DNA from: Massilia sp. erpn
GTDB taxonomy: Bacteria; Pseudomonadota; Gammaproteobacteria; Burkholderiales; Burkholderiaceae_D
Assembly (NCBI RefSeq): GCF_024400215.1
Contig: NZ_CP053748.1
Span: forward strand, 2,232,001 to 2,296,000
DNA: 64,000 nucleotides
Reading direction: 5' to 3'
Below, in pieces: positions 26,479 through 35,168 of the stretch. The position numbers and the translations under genes were made by a program. The notes beneath the pieces were generated by a model. The model saw only the letters and a program-made list of their open reading frames with translations. It made no database searches and was not told the DNA's origin. How positions within the stretch are numbered: the first letter of the stretch is position 1; each line of letters opens with the position of its first letter.

Positions 26479-26601
26479 TAACATTGATTGGTTATAGCGA
26501 AGTACTCGTTATTGTTGATAGACAATCGCTACAAAAATCTTTATAATACTGCTTCCAGATTCAGGGCAGCGCGGAACGTAACGCGATGCTCGTACAAGTT
26601 A

Positions 26602-26718
26602 TGCCTGATGACCATAGCAAGTCGGTCCCACCCCTTCCCATCCCGAACAGGACCGTGAAACGACTTTGCGCCGATGATAGTGCTGCAACCAGTGTGAAAG
26701 TAGGTTATCGTCAGGCTA
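26602..26718 (+). rRNA. rrf: 5S ribosomal RNA, operon 2
   Basis: About 117 nt with the same ends and internal sequence as the first copy. The 23S-5S spacer before it differs from that of operon 1 except for the last ~20 bp and a CTTCCAGATTCAG block. Confidence 0.95.
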
Positions 26719-26726
26719 GTTATAGA

Positions 26727-26759
26727 GAAAAAGCCCGCTAGTGATCTAGCGGGCTTTTT
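26727..26759. terminator. Intrinsic terminator of rRNA operon 2
   Basis: AAAAAGCCCGCTAG, TGAT loop, CTAGCGGGCTTTTT is a symmetric stem with a U tract. Its stem sequence is unrelated to the terminator of operon 1. Confidence 0.85.
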
Positions 26760-26833
26760 CGTTTTCTGCGCTTCTTTTGATGCTGTTATAAATTAAACAG
26801 CAGTTTATTGTTTTGTCTCATTTGGCAAGTTTT

Positions 26834-26863
26834 TTGACTTCGCTATCCTGATCTCGCTAGTGT
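26834..26863 (+). promoter_or_regulatory. Candidate promoter of the M4 protease gene
   Basis: TTGACT, an 18-bp spacer, then TAGTGT. The -10 is poor, so this is a weak call. The rest of 26760-26923 shows nothing else beyond an AT-rich stretch. Confidence 0.35.
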
Positions 26864-26923
26864 CTCGTTCATCCGGTGGCAGCCTGCCGCTGGCCGAATA
26901 AAACTTCAAACTAGGGAGATTAC

Positions 26924-28654
26924 ATGGGACTTCGCAAGACTCTGATCGCTGCCGCCGTTCTGGTGCTCGCCGGCCAGGCCGCCGCTTCCTCCGATCATCT
27001 GATGGCTGAAAAAGCCGTCTTTTCCCCTCAAGAAAATGCCCGCCTGCTCAGCACCTTGAACGGCGAGCGCAGCAAGCATGGCCTGGATGCCGACCACGGC
27101 TACGCCATCCTCCAGCAGCATCCTGGCATTAAAGGCACGGCGATTACCCGCCTCAACCATACCTACAAAGGCGTGCGCATTTTTGAGTCGGAGTCGGTAG
27201 TGGTGACTGATGACGGCGGCAATATCGTGAGCGAAACCATCGATGAGCGCCGCAATGCCATCGCCGGCAAGCGTCTGGACGTGACGCCTGTGCTGTCCTC
27301 CAAGGAAGCGATCGCCGGCGTGGTGCGCAGCGTGGCGCCAACTGGCGAGCACGTGGTGAAACCGAGCGCAGAGCTGATTCTCTTCCCGCTGGTGAAGACC
27401 GTGCGTGTGACTGGCGTTGAGAGCAAATCCGAGGAAGAGCTGAACGCGGTCGATCTGGAAGACGTGGTGGAAGGCTACCAACTGGCCTATCTGGTGCAGA
27501 CGCGCATGGACAAGGCCGGCAAGCCCGCCTTCTACAACACCATCGTCAGCGCCCGTGACGGCGCCGTGCTGAAACAGTGGGACATGATGCAGAGCGTTGC
27601 CGGCACCGGCAAGAGCCAGTACAGCGGCACCGTGCCGCTGGAAACCACGCTGTCCGGCGGCACCTACAAGCTGCTCGACAGCACGCGCGGCACCGGCGGC
27701 ACTTACGGCGGCATGGCGATCACCAATTCCAACCACACCGCCAATCAAGGCAGTATCTACACGAACTCCACCAATGTCTGGGGCGATGGCGCGGCTTATA
27801 TTCCGGGTGGCAGCACCACCAACGCGAATGGGCAGACCGCAGCCGTGGACGCCATGTGGGGTCTGAAAAACACCTACGACATGCTGAAAAATGTCCTGGG
27901 CTGGCTCTCGCTGAACGGCAACAACACGGCCACCTCGATTGCCGTTCACACCAATACCGGCTACGAGAACGCTTACTATCTGGACTCCTGCAAGTGCATG
28001 TTCATCGGTGACGGCGCTTCCATGTTCAATCCGCTCGCTTCCGTCGATGTGATTGCGCACGAGATGGGCCACGGCGTGACCGCCGCCACCTCCAACCTGA
28101 CCTATAGCGGCGAATCGGGCGGCCTGAACGAGTCGGCATCCGACATCAACGGCGAAGCCACCGAAGCGTATGCCCGCGCCGGCGGCACCGGTAATGTCCT
28201 GCCTTGGCCGAGCGCCAACGATTGGGCCACCGGCAAGGAAATCGCGAAGAACGGCCAGCCGCTGCGCTGGTTGTGGAAACCGAGCAAGGACGGCAAGAGC
28301 CCAGACGCCTGGAGCAGCACGCTCAAGAACCTGAACGTGCATTACAGCAGCGGCCCGAACAACCGCATGTTCTACTTCCTGGCCAAAGGCTCCAACTCCA
28401 GCAGCAGCAGCGAGTACTACAGCAAGTACCTGACCAAGGCGCCGCTGGCCATGACCGGCATCGGTCTGGACAAGGCTTACCGCATCTGGTTCAAAGCGCT
28501 GACCACCAAGTTCACCGCCTCCACCAACTATGCGAATGCCCGTCTGAAAGTGCTGCAGGCAGCGCAAGAGCTGTATGGCACCAATAGCGCGGAAGCGAAA
28601 GCCGTGCAGCGTGCTTATGCGGCCATCAATGTGGGCGCCGATATCGCCGAGTAA
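26924..28654 (+). CDS. Secreted M4 family (thermolysin-like) zinc metallopeptidase
   Basis: A 576-residue preproenzyme has a signal peptide (to about AGQAAASS), then an FTP/PepSY propeptide region of about 200 residues (H-T-Y-K-G-V-R-I-F-E-S-E). In the catalytic domain the zinc ligands are in HEMGH at 379-383 and Glu403 in G-G-L-N-E-S-A-S-D, with the 20-residue spacing of thermolysin. The later N-V-H-Y-S-S-G-P-N-N-R motif supplies the catalytic His. The C-terminal helical domain is complete, so it should be an active secreted neutral protease. The start has a good Shine-Dalgarno (GGGAG, 26914 region). It is monocistronic, with a strong terminator 12 bp after the stop. Confidence 0.93.
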   Translation: MGLRKTLIAAAVLVLAGQAAASSDHLMAEKAVFSPQENARLLSTLNGERSKHGLDADHGYAILQQHPGIKGTAITRLNHTYKGVRIFESESVVVTDDGGNIVSETIDERRNAIAGKRLDVTPVLSSKEAIAGVVRSVAPTGEHVVKPSAELILFPLVKTVRVTGVESKSEEELNAVDLEDVVEGYQLAYLVQTRMDKAGKPAFYNTIVSARDGAVLKQWDMMQSVAGTGKSQYSGTVPLETTLSGGTYKLLDSTRGTGGTYGGMAITNSNHTANQGSIYTNSTNVWGDGAAYIPGGSTTNANGQTAAVDAMWGLKNTYDMLKNVLGWLSLNGNNTATSIAVHTNTGYENAYYLDSCKCMFIGDGASMFNPLASVDVIAHEMGHGVTAATSNLTYSGESGGLNESASDINGEATEAYARAGGTGNVLPWPSANDWATGKEIAKNGQPLRWLWKPSKDGKSPDAWSSTLKNLNVHYSSGPNNRMFYFLAKGSNSSSSSEYYSKYLTKAPLAMTGIGLDKAYRIWFKALTTKFTASTNYANARLKVLQAAQELYGTNSAEAKAVQRAYAAINVGADIAE

Positions 28655-28666
28655 GGACGGCAGGCG

Positions 28667-28702
28667 AAAAAAAACCGCTGGTTCGCGCCAGCGGTTTTTT
28701 TT
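28667..28702. terminator. Bidirectional intrinsic terminator
   Basis: Eight A, CCGCTGG, loop TTCGCG, CCAGCGG and eight T form a symmetric hairpin with U tracts on both strands. It sits between the convergent M4 protease and pagL-like genes. Confidence 0.9.
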
Positions 28703-28714
28703 CGTGCCTGGAAC

Positions 28715-29260
28715 TTAGAAGTTGTAGGCTGCTTTCAGCATGATGTAGTCCACGCCGCTGTTCGGCTTTTTGATGCCGCCATTCGAGTAGTGCTGCACCT
28801 TGGCCGTCACTTCCCATTTATTGTCGAACACATAGCCGACGCCGATATGGTCGCCGAACTGGAAGGCGGTGGACAGCTTGTCGTCGTTATTGTCGTACAG
28901 CTTGGACAGCAGGTGCACGCCGATGCCGCCTTCGACGAAGAAGCCTTTTTTGTTGGCGTTTTCCCAGCGGAACACGGGGGTGAAGCCAATGTCTACCAGG
29001 TTCTGGTGCTCGCCCGGGATGTTGCGGTATTGCTTGCCGCGCCAGGCGCCGAAGCTGGCATCCCAGTAACCGCTGAGTTGTTTGCCATTCGATTCGAACC
29101 AGCGCTTATCCCAATTGGATGTGACGCCAACGCGCACCATCTGGATTTTGGAGGCACTGCCGTATTCGCCATACACGGAGTCGATCAGTTTGTCTGCAGC
29201 GAAGCTGGATTGCATCGCCAGGAGAGCGGCGGCGGCCGCAATGATGGTCTTGGTTTGCAT
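28715..29260 (-). CDS. pagL: Lipid A 3-O-deacylase (PagL-like outer-membrane barrel)
   Basis: A 181-residue protein has a signal peptide (MQTKTIIAAAAALLAMQSSFA) and the size and strand pattern of the eight-stranded PagL barrel. The catalytic His-Ser pair is visible in HYSNGGI (His157, Ser159), followed by PNSGVDY. The C-terminus ends in aromatic F as outer-membrane proteins do. PagL removes the 3-O acyl chain of lipid A at the outer membrane, changing surface charge and immune recognition. It is a single gene, convergent with the M4 protease across a shared terminator and divergent from the next gene. Confidence 0.85.
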   Translation of the reverse strand: MQTKTIIAAAAALLAMQSSFAADKLIDSVYGEYGSASKIQMVRVGVTSNWDKRWFESNGKQLSGYWDASFGAWRGKQYRNIPGEHQNLVDIGFTPVFRWENANKKGFFVEGGIGVHLLSKLYDNNDDKLSTAFQFGDHIGVGYVFDNKWEVTAKVQHYSNGGIKKPNSGVDYIMLKAAYNF

Positions 29261-29404
29261 ATTCTCTCTACATTTTAGTTACGTTTTACTGTCGTATCTG
29301 AAGTCATACGGCATACTCAACATTGTAGCTCTCTTATTTAAAAGGCGTATTAGGCCGCAAAATAATTGATCTAGCGATAATTATCAAAAACTGGAGCTAA
29401 AAAA

Positions 29405-30307
29405 ATGCAGACATTACCGCGCCTGGTGTTCCTCGGCACCGGCCTGATGGGCGATCCCATGGTGCGCCGCCTGCTGGGGGCCGGCTTTGGCGTTACCGTC
29501 TGGAACCGCACGCCAGCCAAGGCCGCTGCGCTGGTCGAGGCCGGCGCGTGGCAGGAGTTTCTGTTGAACGATGCCGTGGCCCAGGGCGATATCGTGATTT
29601 CCATGCTCGACTCGGGCGCGGTGGTGGGACAGGTGCTGACTGCCGCCCTGGAAGCACTGCCGGCCGGCAGTCTGTGGATCGATATGAGTTCCACCCGGCA
29701 GGACGAAGCCCAGGCCTTTCATGCGCTGCTCGGTGGGCGGGGCTGCCGCTTCCTGGATGCACCGGTGTCGGGCGGCGTGGGTGGCGCGCAGGCGGGTGCG
29801 CTGGCCATCATGGCGGGCGGTAGCGAGGACGACTTCCAGCGCGCGGCGCCGGTATTTGCCGCCATGGGCCGCGCCACCCTGGTCGGGCCGGCCGGCAGCG
29901 GTCAGGTGGCCAAGCTGTGCAACCAGCTGATCGTGGGCGCCACATTGCACATCGTGGCGGAAGCCTTGCTGCTGGCCCAGGCGGCGGGGGCCGATCCCGC
30001 CGCTGTGCGGACCGCGATCCGGGGCGGCTTTGCCGAAAGCCGTATTCTCGAAGTGCATGGCGAGCGCATGCTGGAACGGAATTTCATCCCGGGTGGCCAG
30101 GTCAAGACGCAGATCAAGGACATGCACAATATCCTTGCTGCGGCGGCCTCGGCATGCGTGAGCTTGCCGCTGACCAGCCTGGTCACCGAGCGCTACGAGG
30201 CACTGGCCGAAGTATGCCCCCACGCCGACCATTCCGCCGCCCTGCTCGGGCTGGAGCGCCTGAATCCCGGCCAGCGTGTCGGCACTTTGCCCGACCGCCT
30301 GCCCTAA
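29405..30307 (+). CDS. NAD(P)-dependent oxidoreductase, 3-hydroxyisobutyrate dehydrogenase family
   Basis: A 300-residue beta-hydroxyacid dehydrogenase. The Rossmann motif is F-L-G-T-G-L-M-G (residues 9-16). The family substrate-binding motif D-A-P-V-S-G-G-V-G-G-A follows mid-protein, and then G-x-x-G-S-G-Q-V-A-K-L-C-N-Q with the catalytic lysine. The C-terminal all-helical domain is complete. Family members oxidise 3-hydroxyisobutyrate, tartronate semialdehyde or similar; the substrate cannot be fixed from sequence. It has its own short AT-rich upstream region shared with the divergent pagL gene, and a REP-like palindrome 43 bp after the stop. Confidence 0.85.
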   Translation: MQTLPRLVFLGTGLMGDPMVRRLLGAGFGVTVWNRTPAKAAALVEAGAWQEFLLNDAVAQGDIVISMLDSGAVVGQVLTAALEALPAGSLWIDMSSTRQDEAQAFHALLGGRGCRFLDAPVSGGVGGAQAGALAIMAGGSEDDFQRAAPVFAAMGRATLVGPAGSGQVAKLCNQLIVGATLHIVAEALLLAQAAGADPAAVRTAIRGGFAESRILEVHGERMLERNFIPGGQVKTQIKDMHNILAAAASACVSLPLTSLVTERYEALAEVCPHADHSAALLGLERLNPGQRVGTLPDRLP

Positions 30308-30349
30308 GGCTATTCACAGCTGAGCCCGCCGGGTGGCCGTCCCGTCCTT

Positions 30350-30373
30350 TGGTGCCTGGCACCATGGTGGACA
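30350..30373. repeat. REP-like palindrome (single unit)
   Basis: TGGTGCC-T-GGCACCA followed by TGGTGGACA. The same core with a GGACA tail occurs twice at 42615-42705. It sits between two convergent genes. Confidence 0.6.
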
Positions 30374-30378
30374 CAAGC

Positions 30379-31572
30379 TCAGCTGCGGGGCAGGGCGGCT
30401 TCGGCCAGGTGGACCCAGAAGCTGGCGCCGATGGGCAGCAGGCTGTCATTGAAGTCGTAGCTGCCGTTATGCAGGACGCAGGGGCCGAGGCCGTGGCCGC
30501 CGTCGCGGTGCTCGCCGTCGCCATTGCCGATGAAGATGTAGCAGCCGGGTTTTTTCTGCAGGAAAAAGGCGAAGTCTTCGGCGCCCATGGTGGGTTCGAC
30601 GTCGGCATCGACCTTGTCCGGGCCGACCACGGCTTGCATGACTTCGACGGCGAAGGCGGTTTCCTTGGCGTGGTTGACCAGGGGCGGATAGTTGCGCTTG
30701 AAGACGAAGTCGACTTCGGCATCGAAGCCGGCAGCGATGTTTTCGGCCAGCAGGCGCATGCGCTGCTCGATCATGTCCAGCACCGGCGTGGTGAAGGTGC
30801 GCACTGTGCCGACCATGCGCGCCTCGTCGGGAATCACATTGGTGGCGCTGCCGGCGTGGATCTGGGTGATCGACAGCACGGCCGTGTCCAGCGGACTCTT
30901 GCTGCGGCTGATGATGGTCTGCCAGGCTTGCGCGATCTGCACCGCGATCATGATGGGGTCGATGCCCTTGTGCGGCTGGGCCGCATGCGCGCCCTTGCCT
31001 TTGACCGTGACATGGAATTCATTGCTGGACGCCATCATCGGCCCTGCGCGCACGCTCAGCGTGCCGGCCGCCGCGCCGGGCCAGTTGTGCATGCCATAGA
31101 TCGCCTCCATCGGGAAGCGCTCGAACAAGCCATCCTCGATCATGCGGCGCGCACCGGCGCCGCCTTCTTCGGCGGGCTGGAAAACCAGGTAAACAGTACC
31201 GTCGAAATGGCGGTGGCTGGCCAGGTGGTGGGCCGCGCCCAGCAGCATGGCCATATGGCCGTCATGGCCGCAGGCGTGCATCTTGCCAGGGTGGCGCGAG
31301 GCGTGCGGGAAGGTGTTCAGTTCCTGCATGGGCAGGGCGTCCATATCGGCGCGCAGGCCGATGGCGCGTTCCGAGCTGCCATTCTTGATGATGCCCACCA
31401 CGCCGGTCTGGCCCAGGCCGCGCACGACGGGAATGCCCCATTCGCTGAGCTTGGCGGCCACCACGTCGGAGGTGCGCTGTTCTTCGTAGCACAGTTCGGG
31501 ATGCGCGTGCAGGTCGCGGCGGATCTGCTGCAGCTCGGACTGAAAAGCGATAATCGGTTCGACAAGTTTCAT
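30379..31572 (-). CDS. M20 family metal-dependent amidohydrolase (hippurate hydrolase-like)
   Basis: A 397-residue protein of the M20D amidohydrolase family. Metal and catalytic motifs are visible: H-A-H-P-E-L near the N-terminus, A-C-G-H-D-G-H, A-E-E-G-G-A-G-A, the dimerisation-domain G-K-G-A-H-A-A-Q-P-H, and M-G-A-E-D-F-A-F near the C-terminus. Related enzymes cleave N-acyl amino acids, hippurate or indole-acetyl conjugates; the substrate is not known here. The chosen start at 31572 (MKLVEP) has GGAGAT at the right distance; the longer frame to 31893 overlaps the divergent gene and is not native-like. There is no signal peptide, so it is cytoplasmic. Confidence 0.9.
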   Translation of the reverse strand: MKLVEPIIAFQSELQQIRRDLHAHPELCYEEQRTSDVVAAKLSEWGIPVVRGLGQTGVVGIIKNGSSERAIGLRADMDALPMQELNTFPHASRHPGKMHACGHDGHMAMLLGAAHHLASHRHFDGTVYLVFQPAEEGGAGARRMIEDGLFERFPMEAIYGMHNWPGAAAGTLSVRAGPMMASSNEFHVTVKGKGAHAAQPHKGIDPIMIAVQIAQAWQTIISRSKSPLDTAVLSITQIHAGSATNVIPDEARMVGTVRTFTTPVLDMIEQRMRLLAENIAAGFDAEVDFVFKRNYPPLVNHAKETAFAVEVMQAVVGPDKVDADVEPTMGAEDFAFFLQKKPGCYIFIGNGDGEHRDGGHGLGPCVLHNGSYDFNDSLLPIGASFWVHLAEAALPRS

Positions 31573-31750
31573 CTGGTTATCTCCAGTGTTGTTCTCTTGC
31601 GCGCCATCGTGCGGCGCTGTTCGCCAGTAAGCGGAGCAGCCATTGTAGCCCTTGAAGCAAGTGAAAGGCCAGAGCGCCGCGGCAGCTTCAGGTGGCATGA
31701 AGCGGAATCGTTTACGATACTGGTTTAAGTACCTGCTTCTGGGAATTTCA
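31573..31750. promoter_or_regulatory. Divergent intergenic region with an ATCGT-TT-ACGAT palindrome
   Basis: This region separates the amidohydrolase and molybdopterin oxidoreductase genes. At 31707-31718 there is a perfect inverted repeat ATCGT-TT-ACGAT. Its right half TACGAT (31713-31718) could be a -10 for the rightward gene. No clear -35 is seen. Confidence 0.35.
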
Positions 31751-33826
31751 ATGACAACGACACAAGTCCGTGCTACCTGCCCGCACGATTGTCCCGATAC
31801 CTGCGCCCTGCTCGTTACAGTCGAGAACGGCGTTGCCACTGAGGTGAAGGGCGATCCCGAGCATCCGACCACGGCGGGCGTACTGTGCACCAAGGTATCG
31901 CGTTACACCGAGCGCACATATTCGCCGGATCGTCTGCTGTATCCGCTGCGCCGCGTCGGCAAGAAGGGTGAGGGCAAGTTCGAGCGCATCAGCTGGGACG
32001 AGGCGCTGGACACCATCGCCGCCCGCTTGACGCCACTGGCCGCGACGGCGCCGGAGGCGATCCTGCCCTACAGCTATGCCGGCACCATGGGCTTGCTGCA
32101 AGGCGAGGCCATGGCCATGCGTTTCTTCAATACGATTGGCGCCTCCCAGCTCGACCGCACGATCTGCGCCACGGCCGGCGCCACCGGCTACCGCTATACG
32201 GTGGGCGCCACGATCGGCACCGATATCGAGCAATTCCAGAATGCCAAGCTGATCCTGATCTGGGGCGGCAATCCGATCGCCTCCAATCTGCATTTCTGGA
32301 CCCGCGCCCAAGAGGCCAAGCGCAATGGCGCCAAGCTGATTGCCATCGACCCCTACCGCTCGCTGACGGCCGAGAAGTGCCACCAGCATATCGCGCTGAT
32401 GCCCGGCACCGATGCGGCGCTGGCGCTGGGCATGATGCATGTGCTGATCGCCGAAGACCTGCTCGACCATGATTACATTGCCCAGTACACCGTCGGCTTC
32501 GAACAGTTGAAGGCGCGTGCGGCCGAGTGGCCGCCGGAGCGGGTGGCGCGCATCTGCGGCATCACGGCAGCGGAAGTGCTGGACCTGGCACGCACCTATG
32601 GCCAGCTGGCCAAGGCGGGCGAGCCGGTGGCGATCCGTCTGAATTACGGTGTGCAGCGCGTACGCGGCGGCGGCACGTCGGTGCGCAATATCGCCTGCCT
32701 GCCGGCCCTGGTCGGCGCCTGGCGTCATGCGGCCGGCGGCGTGCAGCTCTCGTCCTCGGGGTCTTTCCCTTCCGACAAGCCCGCCCTGCAGCGCAGCGAC
32801 CTGCTTAAGCAGCCGACCCGTACCATCAATATGACCACCATCGGCGACGATCTGCTGCGTCCCGCCTCGCCGGAATTCGGCCCGCGCGTGGACGCTATCA
32901 TCGTCTACAACTCCAATCCGGTGGCGGTGGCGCCCGATTCCTCGAAAGTGGCCGAGGCCTTCGCGCGCGAAGACCTGTTCACCGTGGTGCTGGAGCATTT
33001 CCAGACCGATACCGCCGACTATGCCGACATCGTGCTGCCCGCCACCACCCAGCTCGAGCATACCGACGTCCACACCGCCTACGGCCATCTGTACATGATG
33101 GCGAACAATCCGGCCATCGCGCCGCTGGGCGAGGCCAAACCGAATACGGAAATCTTCCGCCTGCTGGCCGCGCGCATGGGCCTGGACGATCCCTGCTTCC
33201 GCGAAAGCGACGACGAGCTGGCCGCCAAGGCTTTCCGCAAGAGTGATGCACGCGCTGTCCATTTCGATTGGGAGTCGCTCAAGCGCAAGGGCTGGCAGAA
33301 GCTGAATATGCCGGCGGCGCCGTTTGCGCATGGCAATTTCGCTACACCGTCTGGCAAATGCGAGTTCTATTCGGAAACGATGCTCAAAGATGGCCTGGAC
33401 CCGCTGCCCGCCTATATCGAAAACTATGAATCGGCCGCAAGCAGCCCGGAACTGGCGGCAAAATACCCGCTGGCGATGATATCTCCACCGGCGCGCAACT
33501 TCCTCAACTCGACTTTCGTGAACGTGCAGAGCCTGCGCGCCACGGAAGGCGAACCCCACCTCGACCTGAACCCGGAGGACGCTGCCGAGCGTGGTATCAA
33601 TCATGGCGATATGGTGCGCATCTTCAACGATCGTGGCTTCTTCGTCGCCAAAGCACGCGTCACGCCCAAGGCCCGCAAAGGGCTGGTGGTGGGCCTCTCG
33701 ATCTGGTGGAAGAAGCTGGCCCCGGATGGCAAGAATGCCAATGAAGTGACCAGTCAGCGCCTGACCGATATGGGTCGTGCCCCAACGTTTTACGATACAC
33801 TGGTGCAAGTGGAGAAAGCTGCTTGA
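31751..33826 (+). CDS. Molybdopterin-dependent oxidoreductase with [4Fe-4S] site
   Basis: A 691-residue member of the Mo/W-bis-MGD oxidoreductase (DMSO reductase) superfamily. Cys10, Cys14, Cys18 and Cys46 (C-P-H-D-C-P-D-T-C, then V-L-C-T-K) form the N-terminal 4Fe-4S site. Motifs for the cofactor include S-Y-A-G-T-M-G, W-G-G-N-P-I-A-S-N and I-V-Y-N-S-N-P-V-A-V-A. The C-terminal molydop-binding domain follows (L-D-L-N-P-E-D-A). No Tat signal is present at this start, so it is probably cytoplasmic. No partner subunits are adjacent, and the substrate is unknown. The start at 31751 was chosen because the cysteine motif follows at once; an upstream start would add 33 non-homologous-looking residues. 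Confidence 0.88.
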   Translation: MTTTQVRATCPHDCPDTCALLVTVENGVATEVKGDPEHPTTAGVLCTKVSRYTERTYSPDRLLYPLRRVGKKGEGKFERISWDEALDTIAARLTPLAATAPEAILPYSYAGTMGLLQGEAMAMRFFNTIGASQLDRTICATAGATGYRYTVGATIGTDIEQFQNAKLILIWGGNPIASNLHFWTRAQEAKRNGAKLIAIDPYRSLTAEKCHQHIALMPGTDAALALGMMHVLIAEDLLDHDYIAQYTVGFEQLKARAAEWPPERVARICGITAAEVLDLARTYGQLAKAGEPVAIRLNYGVQRVRGGGTSVRNIACLPALVGAWRHAAGGVQLSSSGSFPSDKPALQRSDLLKQPTRTINMTTIGDDLLRPASPEFGPRVDAIIVYNSNPVAVAPDSSKVAEAFAREDLFTVVLEHFQTDTADYADIVLPATTQLEHTDVHTAYGHLYMMANNPAIAPLGEAKPNTEIFRLLAARMGLDDPCFRESDDELAAKAFRKSDARAVHFDWESLKRKGWQKLNMPAAPFAHGNFATPSGKCEFYSETMLKDGLDPLPAYIENYESAASSPELAAKYPLAMISPPARNFLNSTFVNVQSLRATEGEPHLDLNPEDAAERGINHGDMVRIFNDRGFFVAKARVTPKARKGLVVGLSIWWKKLAPDGKNANEVTSQRLTDMGRAPTFYDTLVQVEKAA

Positions 33827-33835
33827 GAGTGAGCC

Positions 33836-34966
33836 ATGCGCAAAATCACCCGTCCGAAAATCCGTGCCCGGCACTGGGTCGGGGCGGGGGTGTGTGCGCT
33901 GCTGCTGGCGGGTTGCGCCCAGTTTAAGTATTACTTCCAGGCGGCCCAGGGCCAGTATGCGCTCTGGTCCGACGCCCGCCCCATCGACGACTGGCTGGGC
34001 GATCCCGCCACCGATCCCAAGCTCAAGGCGCGCCTGGAAAAGGCGCGCCTGATCCGCCGTTTCGCCGTGCGCGAACTGGGCTTGCCCGACAATGCCAGCT
34101 ACACCAATTACGCTTCGCTGAAACGGCCCTTCGTGCTGTGGAATGTGGTGGCCACGCCCGAACTGTCGCTGCGCCCGATCCAGTGGTGCTTCCCGATTGC
34201 CGGTTGCGTCAGCTACCGCGGCTATTACAGCAAGGACGATGCGCAAGCCTATGCCGAGGAGCTGCGCGCCGAGGGCAACGACGTGCAGGTGGGTGGCGTG
34301 CCGGCCTACTCCACACTGGGCTGGTTCAGCGATCCGCTGCTGTCGACCTTCATCAATAACTCCGACGCCGAGCTGGCACGCATGCTGTTCCACGAGCTGG
34401 CGCACCAGCTGGTGTATGTGCAGGGCGATTCCAAATTCAATGAAGCCTTCGCCACGGCGGTGGAGGAGGCTGGCGTCAACCGCTGGCTGGAACTGTATGG
34501 CACCGAGCCGATGCGGGAAGCCTATGTGCGCTATAACGCGCGCCGCCAGCAATTTCTTGATCTGCTGGTGCGCCATCGCCAGATGCTGGCCACCAATTAC
34601 GCGGGCAAGGCCAGCGTCAAGAAAAAGCGCGAGGAAAAGGCGCGCATCTTCGCCGCCTTGAAGGCCGAATACCAGGTGCTCAAAGCCGATTGGGGCGGCT
34701 ACGCCGGCTATGACCGCTGGTTCGCCGAACCGCTGACAAATGCCCACCTGAGCTCTGTTGCAACCTATAATGATTTCCTGCCAGGATTTCGTGCCCTGCT
34801 GGCGCGCGAAAAAAACATGAAGGCATTCTATGCTGCGGTGCAAGGCATGGGCAATCTCCCCACCACCGAACGGCATGAGCGGCTTCAGCAACTGGCGAAG
34901 GCCATGCCGGCGGAAACGGAAACGATTGCTGTAAAGGAAAAGGGCGAGAGTCGCGGACTGCAGTGA
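33836..34966 (+). CDS. Lipoprotein aminopeptidase (PF10023/COG4324-type)
   Basis: A 376-residue predicted lipoprotein has lipobox LLLAGC with Cys27. The zinc-peptidase motif HELAHQ is at residues 186-191, and a downstream NEAFATAVEE supplies the third ligand, as in gluzincins. The sequence around QWCFPIAGCVSYRGYY and the E-L-A-R-M-L-F-H-E-L-A-H block are those of the putative predicted aminopeptidase family. It should face the periplasm. It follows the molybdopterin gene by 9 bp and is probably co-transcribed with it, but no functional link is evident. Confidence 0.85.
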   Translation: MRKITRPKIRARHWVGAGVCALLLAGCAQFKYYFQAAQGQYALWSDARPIDDWLGDPATDPKLKARLEKARLIRRFAVRELGLPDNASYTNYASLKRPFVLWNVVATPELSLRPIQWCFPIAGCVSYRGYYSKDDAQAYAEELRAEGNDVQVGGVPAYSTLGWFSDPLLSTFINNSDAELARMLFHELAHQLVYVQGDSKFNEAFATAVEEAGVNRWLELYGTEPMREAYVRYNARRQQFLDLLVRHRQMLATNYAGKASVKKKREEKARIFAALKAEYQVLKADWGGYAGYDRWFAEPLTNAHLSSVATYNDFLPGFRALLAREKNMKAFYAAVQGMGNLPTTERHERLQQLAKAMPAETETIAVKEKGESRGLQ

Positions 34967-35023
34967 TGCTGCATTGCAGCAGGGTTTGACGGCGGAAAGG
35001 CCCGGCAAAATCAGCAAAAGCGC

Positions 35024-35079
35024 TTGCATACTGATCGGCCTGCCGATAGCATCTTAACTATAAGATCGAACGAGCGTTC
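35024..35079 (+). promoter_or_regulatory. fadD promoter with a GAACG-AG-CGTTC inverted-repeat operator
   Basis: TTGCAT (35024-35029), 17 bp, TAGCAT (35047-35052) is a reasonable sigma-70 promoter. The perfect inverted repeat GAACG-AG-CGTTC at 35068-35079 lies near the expected transcription start, where a repressor would block initiation. It resembles TetR-type fatty-acid degradation operators of betaproteobacteria. The regulator's identity is inference. The remaining 90 bp to the ATG contain only AT-rich leader. Confidence 0.45.
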
Positions 35080-35168
35080 TTTTTTTCTCGAAACGACTCG
35101 CTGGCAGGCTGGCTCTGTGCGCCAGCTTTCATCATATAACGATAATTATTCGAGACACGAGGCACAGG

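Noticed and set aside
26906..28567. A 553-codon open frame on the minus strand
   Set aside because: Opposite the M4 protease gene with its intact zinc site.
31709..33810. Similar strings CGTTTACGATACTGGT and CGTTTTACGATACACTGGT before and at the end of the molybdopterin gene
   Set aside because: The second is inside coding sequence and the match needs a gap; chance is sufficient.
31748..35029. A 1093-codon open frame on the minus strand
   Set aside because: It lies opposite the molybdopterin oxidoreductase and aminopeptidase genes, whose motifs are clear. High GC makes long antisense frames common; its composition (His, Gln, Arg-rich) is typical of such shadows.
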